Shown: in pieces, positions 17,641-25,993 of the stretch
Position numbering within the stretch: position 1 is the stretch's first letter
How the letters are laid out: every line of letters starts with the position of its first letter
Translations under genes and position numbers: made by a program
Assembly: GCA_000444245.1 (NCBI GenBank)
Contig: ATSW01008010.1
Span: forward strand, 1 to 25,993
Direction: 5' to 3'
Source: Botryllus schlosseri
Lineage: Eukaryota > Chordata > Ascidiacea > Stolidobranchia > Styelidae
Length of the DNA: 25,993 nucleotides
The notes under the pieces: generated by a model
What the model was told of the DNA's origin: nothing
Seen by the model: the letters and a program-made list of their open reading frames with translations, nothing else
Databases searched by the model: none

Positions 17641-20079
17641 TGCATCATATTCTAAACTTAGCACTGGTACTACTACGTATCATCAATTATAGCCTATGGT
17701 GAAATAGTGATATTGTTGTAATGAACAAGGGAATGACCTTGCTATGTTGACTATTGCCGGTATAGTCCACTGTTTTCAAAGGTATCTCATTGTTTGTCGT
17801 ACTTGCCTGGCATTATTCGATCAGCATTTCAATTCATTCATTCATTGTTATCGTGATATTGATGTAGGGTATTGTAAGTTTTGCTGTGTAAATCTCGGAA
17901 GGCTTCCAATTCCAATTGTTTCAAGGTATATGCGGGTCTTGACGTAACTTGTTTTGTTGATATCATATATCTGCTCCAGACCTTAGGACTTAGAAGTCTT
18001 GGGACATATAACATTGTTATGTTTGTGTTATGTGAACTCGCCGTGCAGGATCGTAATATTCCTGTTACACATAAATCCTATTCGTTTGTGTGATCAATTT
18101 GAGAGTTTGACTATCAGTCCATTTATCGTCTCAATACTGCCATAAATTCATGGTTTCTGTGAATTTAATTTCCGTTTGACTCCATAAACCATTTGTAAAT
18201 TAGATTAGGTTCCAAATAAACATCTTCTGATGAATTACGGTGATGTTTTCCATTTATTTTATGGTCTAACATCAAATATTCGAACGCCTAGATAATGATA
18301 AACTCTCATGAACTGCTCATAATTGTGTGGTACCTGACAGTTGTTCTTTTTTATTGTAGAATTTGTATGTTGGTGAAATGAAACTTGTTGTGTAGCCTCA
18401 GTAGTTTCCGCTTGTTTCAACTGAAGTCTCGGTCAGTTTCCTATTATATCATCGTGGCGTTACATATGAAATTAAATCACTGTTTAAGATATCAATTTGT
18501 GAATAATCTTTCTTACCAGTACATAATGATCTGTACCGCCATCGTTTTCTTGAGGTGTTACTTTGTTTCTGTTTTACTGGTTTAGTGATCTTAATTATAG
18601 TTTTTCGCACACTGTGGTTAGTTCCAAAATATCAGATCAGATTCACTTGATTGCCATGTACTTCAAGTTGGCTGGATTAATGGCCTAGGTACTGATGTTT
18701 GTCTTGTTTGTGAGATGTGCAATGTACCTTTTGTCCTAGACTTGTCATGATTATCATCCAAATGATGACATGAGATTACTTAAACATTGTGACCGGACCC
18801 TATACTTATAATAAATATCTAGACGATGCTGTGGTATCTCTGAAAGCCAACATTAATGCCTCGTAAGTAGTAATTCGATTTCTATACAAGTAGTAACAGT
18901 TGACACTCCTATCAAGCTAAAGTGCACTAAGAGAATTGGCATGCATATTCGGACAAAATTTTGTTTGATTTGTGTTGAATATATACCCCTTCATAACGGC
19001 AGTTGGGACACAAAATTGTCATAAATCAAGCATATGGCATCTCGCGTCTAAAGAATTTTTACTTATGCTATTTCTGTTCTGGTTGCTAAACCAAGCATGC
19101 AATGTGTATCTCAGTGTATGAATGGGACAGTTCTCAAAACTTGAATGGTGAGCCCATAGATTTTGAAAACATGACCATTAAAATATTTTCAAGGACGTGT
19201 AGAGACAACACGGTCGGAGATTGGCGATAAACAATCATTAAAAGTGCTGAATCTAAGAATTTAATGATTGATCTCAACTGTTTGATGGAGTGCGATGTTT
19301 GCTTATGTGTCTGAGTTGATATTCTCTGGTATAGCATAACCGGTGTTATCAAAGTCATGGTAAACGGCTTTAGCCACAACTAAACTAATATGACTCTGGG
19401 AGTTATATACAATGTGACATCGGAAGTTATCGTTTAACCCACATGAACATAGAAAAAAACTTGGTTTCAAAAAATCTCTATGCCTAAAATTCCATAATAT
19501 CACCAATGACTCCTAACGGGCATCAATATTTTTAAGATAGTATACTCTTTATTTTTTGATAGATTTAACAATTTAATTTGTATACTAATCTATTTTGCAG
19601 ACATCTTCATCTGTTACGGCAGCGATGCATGACGAATGGAAGCTATTGTACAGAAGAACGTTTTTTTTGTGTGTTTTGAGTTTCCAGTTTTTTCTGGTAC
19701 CTATTACATTGTTTATCGATAGGATCGGTCTATACATTAATGAAATCTGATTAGGAATAAAGGCATTTTGCCAAAATTGTCACATAGTTATTGAAAGAGC
19801 ATTGCGGAGAATGGATATCAGTGCCCTAAAATGGTTTCCGTAGGCTTACTTTTGCGGAACCCATATTGGTGATCTAATTAAGATATATAGAGGACTCGTT
19901 TTACAGAAAGTGTTCGGTATCGGTAAATCTCCAATTGCAGAATATCCGTGATGCTCGATCTATTGATAGCTTGACCTTCATCAATTCCGGAAAGATATTT
20001 TCAGTGTCTTTTACATGTAAAATTAAGTGGTTTCAGGTATAAGATTTGTGAAACCACCAATGAGATCTGTATAGTGCGA
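17641..20079. other. AT-rich spacer without a gene
   Basis: Short frames up to about 80 codons occur on both strands without recognisable domains or splice structure. Nothing else is supported. Confidence 0.5.
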
Positions 20080-20290
20080 AACGAGCCAAGCTTGCTGTAC
20101 AAACATTTACTGGTCCCGTGTTTATAAGAATGGACTGATCTGATATTAACGGAACTTGGTTTAATGTCTGAGTTTTTGCGAATTCAGTATTTCTACTTCG
20201 AATCTATTTTGGTAAATAGAATTTGATAGCTATAATTCTAATTCTAATCGAACTAGAAAAAGCTGGATATTTTCTAGTTGTCCAAAGTCC
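20080..20290 (+). repeat. AT-rich interspersed repeat, AATTCTAATCTAA family
   Basis: It shares ACAAACATTTACTGG, TTTATAAGAATGGACTGA, TGATATTAACGGAACTTGG, GCGAATTCAGTATTTCTA and ATTCTAATTCTAATCG with 6905-7195 and 7789-8010. Confidence 0.55.
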
Positions 20291-21707
20291 GCTCCCCATG
20301 GCATACGCTGGCTTGTAATTGTGTGCAGCTTGTCGCCAGCTTCCTCCCCATTGTATGTCAATAAGTACATGGTCTAGGGTAGAAATCATACCGTTGTTGT
20401 TTTGCGTTAGACTTGATGAGTAGGCTATATGGTTACTCATTTCAATATTATCTGCCGTCTAGAAGGTGTGTATTTTATGACTACGTAACTGCGCTCGTAG
20501 GTTATGGCTTCAGTCTAGTACCACCAAGCTACAACACACCCGTCAATCCGATGCACTTACGGAATAATCTCTTACATGGAAGGAATTATGTTATTCTAAG
20601 CCTGTCTTTTGATTTGAATTTACTGTACCAGCTATGATTTTGTTACTATTCATAGTTCGAACTCAATCTTCTGTTCCGTTAAGGCTACTATATCGTCGAA
20701 CCATGGGTGTTATGCGTCTAGAAGTTGTGTTTATCAATATAGTCTGCGAATATCCGATGTATGTTGTGTTTTTCTTGTTTGATGTGAATGATGAATTATC
20801 GATTTTTCTCGACATCTCTCTATAAATTTGCCGTTTTTTTGCACTTCTTTGCAAGCGCCATTATCTCGTGTGATTGCGGCCCTCTAGTTCCATTCTTGCA
20901 TGTTAGTTACTACTCACTTAAACACCGAATAGCTCCTAAATAGTTGTGCTATTCAGTAGAACTCTCTATAGAATCTAAGGTAACCCAACTCTCACTGCCA
21001 CTTACGATGCACTCCTGTACGAATCTACCTTTTCGCTTACAGCAACCAAATTGAAATGCAGCCGTGAAAGACACAGCAATACCAATTGTTACATCCCCAA
21101 ACCACGCAGCTAAATGATGATACAACAAGCTATATGGTCGTAAATAAGCTGTCTTGTTTCGTGACTCTGGTGTGTATAACTTTATGCGTATATTATGTGT
21201 ATTAATGCTCTGTTATTTCTTGTATTTCCTGTAAAGCATTTCGCAAAGTGCTGCGTCTGGTGCTTTGGCAATTCTGTCGTTCGCTCGTCTTGTGATATGT
21301 TTGAAAATCGAACTATTTCCTGGTAGCTGTGCTGACAGACTGTTCTATGTAAATATAGCCTGCATTTTCTAGTTCAATCAGATATAGAATAATTGTAGCT
21401 GCGATGTTATTGTGGTGAATGTATTCCTTGAATTAATTCTTTCCTGTGTCGAGAGAATATATGAAATATCCTTTGGTGTCTGACGATAGTGTCTGCTTGA
21501 TAATTGCAATGTAGCTGGCCAGGGAGAAAGCGAGACGATGGAAGAGATTCCAGAAGCCATGTCCTTCTGAATTGTCGATTCCATCCCCAGTATTTCTAAG
21601 ATCATTTGCAATCAATCAGTTTCGTTTTGGCCGAACAATGCGATGACACTTTCCAAGGTGAAGCCTCGCATTTCTGATCAATCTGAAAGAGAGTGGTAGA
21701 ATTGGAA
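20291..21707. other. Spacer without a gene
   Basis: There are only short frames without domains. I see no structured element. Confidence 0.5.
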
Positions 21708-21870
21708 CTGATTTGCAGTAAATATTCATTATTTTTTTTCGTTTTGCGTGAAAATCCTATTTTAATGGTATTCTTTTAACACCCTGTTGATGCACGGATC
21801 ATTTTATGCACCATGTGATCTATAATAATGTCTTGGATGCGTATTGAGGTAGAATTTTGCTCTTATAATT
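21708..21870 (+). repeat. Dispersed repeat, copy two (pairs with 15073-15250)
   Basis: It has the same ordered blocks as the first copy: ACTGATTTGCAGTA, TTTCGTTTTGCGTGAAAAT, TGTTGATGCACGGATCATTT. Identity is partial, with small gaps. Confidence 0.55.
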
Positions 21871-22607
21871 CATCGAAACTTTCGCGTTCCCGAAGGTTTG
21901 AAAATTAGCTTGGTGTTCATCAGGTTAGTAAGGTTAAGAAGAGCCATAGTGCAATTTTTGCGATGACCTGATAAAAATTGCTAAGAAACCGAGATATATG
22001 CGCCTAAATCGCGCCAATGACTATGAGCTGTCGTTTCCTTTGTGTATGTGTCACCGTACTATCAACGATTTCCACTGATGAATTTCATCATCAGGATTCA
22101 TCATTTCCATGAGCTGCCTATTAGTCAGCCGACCGAAAGCAGTTCAAGTATAGAGACTATGATGGAGTGGAGTCTCAAGAGTTGAAGCATAAGTCCTGAC
22201 TGATAGTTTACCCATGAGATGAAAACCGCTAGCTAGCGCTAGTGTCACAGACGATCATCGGTGACACTCGAAATGTTCCAGATCGAAATATAAATGCCTA
22301 CATCTCGGCAAGGCAGCTGATCAAAAGTTGCAAATTACCTTTACGGCCAACTCATCCTATGATCTTTATTAGTCTATAATAGTGGTAATTGGCCTTTACC
22401 GACCTGTCGAATCCTTATGGTCATCTATACAAGCCTTCGGTGAATGACGAATTCTCGCCTATAGTCGTAAAACAAAATTCTATCATAATACATATCTATT
22501 ACATTACGTGCTCGCAAAATATACAATTGTAGTAAGAAAGTAAAACCATTCAAACGTCACTTCCCCATAAAACAAAAAGATAATGTATATATTGACTGCA
22601 AATCAGT
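21871..22607. other. Spacer without a gene
   Basis: Non-coding DNA with no clear structure. Confidence 0.4.
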
Positions 22608-22860
22608 GTGAGGTATCAGTATCAGTTTATTGACAATTTTATCATTTCAAAACACCGCGATACTGCGATACAATGAAAAGATAGGAAGGTACCGAAACGA
22701 CTTGGAGTAGTCTTTGAAATCAGACGCCCACCCGGGCCTAGGCGATGTGAAGAGGATACTTATAGGCCTCTGAATGAATGAAAAGTAAAAGAAGATGATA
22801 TAAATGAATAAGCGACAAAATGATGGTTAAGATAAATGTGTCAGGTCGTGCTCCGATGAA
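22608..22860 (-). mobile_element. Non-LTR retroposon 3' end / SINE-like copy D
   Basis: On the minus strand it ends AATAAACTGATACTGATACC: a polyadenylation-like signal and a short ACTGAT repeat. Upstream blocks CCTATCTTTTCATTGTATCG, GACTACTCCAAGTCG, CGCCTAGGC and ACTTTTCATTCATTC match copies B and E. The minus-strand frame 22738-22959 crosses it but has no known domain. Confidence 0.65.
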
Positions 22861-23190
22861 CTTCTGAGTCGGGTCTGTGTCTTCACGTCCATCGAACCTC
22901 GTGGTTTCGTGTGCACGTGCACCCCAATTAAAAGCCCCTGGTCTAGAATATAATTTCAATTGTAATTTGCATCAAATTAATAGTGTTTCATGGGTATATC
23001 ATGTACCCAGAGGTAGTCAGTGGTTAGCAATGAGGTATTTCTACATTTTCGCAGTACCCATGCAGTTAGATTTTACCTGCATGTAACAGTCACTCCATCC
23101 CATACATGCTGCTGTCTACCTACACGCAAGTTGAAATGCAAGCAAATCATATATAGACAATTTGACACAGAGTGAATAGGCTACTGGTCT

Positions 23191-23280
23191 GAGAGAGAGA
23201 GAGAGAGAGACACACACTTTATTTTCATCAAACAAAAATACATAACACACGGCAGTGGTGGTGGTGGTACAGAAAATATG
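23191..23280 (+). repeat. Simple repeats GA, CA and GTG
   Basis: A (GA) run of about nine units then (CA) lies at 23190-23216, and GTG triplets at 23255-23268. The first directly abuts the 3' end of the minus-strand LINE remnant and is probably its simple-repeat tail. Confidence 0.7.
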
Positions 23281-23635
23281 CATGCACAGTATTCGGTATT
23301 AGATAGGAATGATCGAATGACCGTGAAGGTCATCTAGTCTGATCACACCAGCATCAAACAGGTACACTTGACTCTAAACAGTCTGGCTGTGAAAAATGTC
23401 TCGGTAGTTAAAAAAAAAATTAGAAGAAAAATTAAACGATGGTAGCAAATGATCAATGATTAATGAAGCAATGTCTGGGCGAGGTAGGGCAACAGTGTTA
23501 GTGTAACGACAAGAGGTGATCAAGTAGGGCTTTTTTGAATCTATTATATGGCAATTCACGGATATGTGGTGGTAATGCATTCCAGATGATAGGTCCCGAG
23601 TAGTCGATAGTCTGCGGTCGGGATTACGGGACCAC
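23205..23635 (-). mobile_element. LINE remnant: reverse-transcriptase C-terminus and 3' end
   Basis: The minus strand from about 23629 encodes YSGPIIWNALPPHIRELPYN then RFKKALLDHLLSLH and a stop. The GP.IWN.LP..IR and FKK.L..HL pattern closes the reverse-transcriptase polyproteins of many non-LTR retrotransposons. About 300 bp of 3' UTR follow, ending GATGAAAATAAAGTGTGTG and a CT repeat. The 5' side is missing; an in-frame stop lies just before the conserved stretch, so this is a 5'-truncated dead copy. CR1/L2-like affiliation is a guess. Confidence 0.75.
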
Positions 23636-23639
23636 TATC

Positions 23640-24890
23640 TTACAGACCGATTTCGTCCACCGGCACATGCCGTTTCCTGTCCTTTTGTGTTAAGTTCTGT
23701 TCTTTTGCTTCAGTTTACACTCTTACAGCCTCTTATTTAGACGTTCAAGACCAAGATGGGTGTTCGATTGAAAGACTAGCATACAAGTCGTTTCTACTCC
23801 TTTCTGTCTGTATATTTTATCACGATTTTGTGGTCTTTTGATACACAACCGAGTGAAGTGATGTCCAACTTATATAGATACACCATGATGTACTGTTGCG
23901 TCTGCTAATTTTTAACGCTCCTAATGTAATTTCACATCCACGACGACGTCGTGTTTATTCTGTCTTGTTTTGCCCGGTCCTAAACGACCTGACATCATCT
24001 GTCTGAGGCGTCGCATTTCTGGAAAGTCTACCGACCAAATCGCGTCGCGGCGAAGCACACAATCAGCAATGGTTGCACGCTGCCGAGCAATTTCCTGTCT
24101 TGCATTTACAATGCCTTACGACACGCCATCTCATTCCGCGTGTACCGCTAGTTGAAGGATTGCACATTTGCATAAGCAGCAGTATTTTGGTTGTGATTCA
24201 GCATCTCGCTTTTGTAGACTTTGGGATAGTGTTATTACTTGCTTTCGTTGGAAAACTATATCCACATACTTACTGCTCGTTGTTAATGATGTGTTATGGT
24301 CAACATCGCTATCTTTTTCGTCAGGTATGCAATCGACACAATGCTTTACAAATACTAGGCCTAGCTGTGTTGGCGCGTAATGTCAGAGCATTATTGATTG
24401 CCTAAGCATTCGATAAACGTAATTACTGCACGCTATAGTTGTATGATCATGGCCTTAAACAGTGCGCCTAAGAGTATGAAGCCTGAAAAGTGATACGAGT
24501 CAAAGGAAAACAAGTGTTTGCGTCTAAATAGATCAGTGGCGTCAACATCAGGTGCTGAAAGTATTTATCGGTAGTAATTAGTCAGAAGTAGAGGTAAGAT
24601 CCTAAGTACAGTTAGAATTCGTAATTTTCAAGCAACAAAGTAAGTATTCTAAGCCCAGTATCGCCTAAAATCCTGAAAACTGTCAAGTAGAAGTAGAAGC
24701 AGTCTAAAAACAAAACGTCTTGGGCAAGTATATAGACCTTATACAAATAGGCAAAACTTGCTTGAGTACTTCGAAAAAGTAATAGTGCTTCGTTACTGTA
24801 CGTCACTGTATCCCATATTTTCTCTGCGCTACGCTTATCGTACCTAAGAATTTGTCGGAATAATACTAATTATTATAATGTAAACGTTTT
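23640..24890. other. Spacer without a convincing gene
   Basis: Frames at 23970-24155 and 24073-24405 have no recognisable domain or splice frame. At 24585-24790, strings such as AAGTAGAAGTAGAAG and TTGCTTGAGTACTTCGAAAA recall the interior of the 10194-10676 element and probably mark a decayed relative. Confidence 0.45.
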
Positions 24891-24911
24891 AGACTGAAGT
24901 AAACTATCGAT

Positions 24912-25085
24912 ATGGCCGAATTTCTAAAGCGTGATTCTACTTGTATTGTCAGCTGGGGAGACAATGAAACGAGACAAAAGTTGTCATCAAATCTGAATGT
25001 TCAAATACCTGGAATAACGACTCCAATTTGTTTATATGCTAAGCGCACTTTGTACGAGATGGTATTTGCATCAGACCTGAAATGA
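24912..25085 (+). CDS. Small open frame or possible first coding exon, unknown product
   Basis: ATG in the context GATATGG opens 57 codons beginning MAEFLKRDSTCIVSWGDNET and ending with TGA. ACGTTTTAG, an acceptor-like site, lies about 22 nt upstream, and GAGATG|GTATTT near 25061 could serve as a donor. The composition is balanced and not low-complexity, but I recognise no family. It may be chance. Confidence 0.22.
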   Translation: MAEFLKRDSTCIVSWGDNETRQKLSSNLNVQIPGITTPICLYAKRTLYEMVFASDLK

Positions 25086-25240
25086 AATTTTTAGCTTTTA
25101 TGAATTAGACAAGAATTAGAATTATAGATACACAGTTTCTTCCAAATTAGCTTGGAATTTGAATTACTGAATTCGCGAAAACTTGAATTAAGGTCAGTTC
25201 ATATCAAATCAGGTTCATTCCCATAACCACGAGCACGGAG
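25070..25240 (-). repeat. AATTCTAATCTAA-family repeat, diverged
   Basis: AGAATTAGAATTATAG, TTGAATTACTGAATTCGCG and CATATCAAATCAGGTTCATT match the inverse of 20080-20290. Confidence 0.45.
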
Positions 25241-25243
25241 AAT

Positions 25244-25518
25244 CAATCAAACAGTTTTATTTATATTTTCATCGTTTCATAACANCACAANACTAGCATG
25301 CGATACAATGACAAGATAGGAAGGTGTCGAAACAACTTGGAGTAGTCTTTCANATCAGACACCCACCTTAGCCTCGGCGAGGTAAAGAAGAGGCATGCAC
25401 ACTGAATGAAAAGTAATGCAGAGAATATAAGACGGAAGCGCCAAAACGAGGTGGCATGTGGCGGAAGGCGAGGTCGATGTTACGTCGTTGTCCGGTAATT
25501 TTGAAAGCTGGCTAGTAT
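25244..25518 (-). mobile_element. Non-LTR retroposon 3' end / SINE-like copy E
   Basis: It matches copy B inverted along most of its length, from AATAAAACTG at the 3' end to the ATACTAGCCAGCTTTCAAAA block next to the following MITE. It contains three undetermined bases. Confidence 0.65.
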
Positions 25519-25993
25519 CAGGGTTGTAACCAAGTCACAAGGCTCCGAGTCACAAGTCAATCTCACTTTTATATTTTTGACTCGAGTCAAGTCGAGTCAT
25601 TTTCAATTCCCACCGAGTCAAGTCCGAGTCCAAGTCAGCGAACAGAGGATCGAGTCCGAGTCATGGTATTATGACCCGAGTCCAAGTCATTGTGTTGACT
25701 GCTCGGTTTCCAGTTAAAGTCTTCCTAAACCCACTTTTCTAACTCTGTATGGTGATATTGAATGGTTCGCATTTATAATATATCAATTTTCCTCACTTTC
25801 AGCAGTTTCAGGTCGCATTTTCAAGGACCAGTACCAACAAACAAAATCCCAATAGTGTGATGACTTCGAAATTACAATGAAATGTCGGTCTTCGCCGTCT
25901 GAATCTCGAGTCAATGACTTGCTTCGAGTCATGCGCAATGACTCGAGTCCAAGTCGAGTCAATACACAGATTGACTCGAGTCGAGTCGAGTCA
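25519..25993 (+). mobile_element. hAT-like MITE, GACTCGAGTC family, cut by window end
   Basis: It starts CAGGGTTGTAACCAAGTC and follows the intact copy at 7258-7788 nearly to its right end; only about the last 70 bp should lie outside. The left flank GCTAGTAT would be its target duplication. Confidence 0.85.

Noticed and set aside
24073-24405. 110-codon plus-strand frame
   Set aside because: Somewhat hydrophobic, but no motif, no splice support and overlapping alternative frames of similar quality.

Overview
This is animal nuclear DNA. It is AT-rich, with mostly short GT-AG introns (one GC-AG), three protein-coding genes related to vertebrate genes, and many interspersed repeats. The scattered TAGGCCTA-type palindromes and the gene content suggest an invertebrate deuterostome. 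A tunicate would fit, but I cannot fix the species from sequence alone. Three ambiguous bases (25285, 25291, 25353) show a draft assembly.

Layout. (1) Positions 1-5268, plus strand: the last nine exons of MED15, a Mediator tail subunit; its N-terminal KIX region lies upstream of the window. (2) Positions 5986-11265, minus strand, tail-to-tail with MED15: a complete seven-exon TMPPE-type transmembrane metallophosphoesterase of 416 residues, with every metal-site motif intact. (3) Positions 11275-13282: a head-to-head intergenic region with two retroposon 3'-end copies and a G-rich tract. (4) Positions 13310-14704, plus strand: an intronless epsin-type open frame of 464 residues with two ubiquitin-interacting motifs and DPW, DPF and NPF peptides, but no visible ENTH domain. 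(5) Positions 14705 to the end: about 11 kb with no convincing gene. It holds a complete hAT-like MITE, a pair of related repeats, a LINE C-terminal remnant, retroposon tails, a weak 57-codon frame and the start of another hAT-like MITE.

The genes do not form a pathway: MED15 acts in transcription, TMPPE is a membrane phosphoesterase of poorly known substrate, and epsin acts in endocytosis. The repeats are mostly small non-autonomous DNA elements in introns and spacers. Two have terminal inverted repeats and perfect 8-bp target duplications (7258-7788 and 16640-17035), and one lies inside another repeat. I found no new multi-gene system. The best leads are the ENTH-less epsin frame and strong splice acceptors just upstream of two start codons, which could mean spliced-leader trans-splicing.
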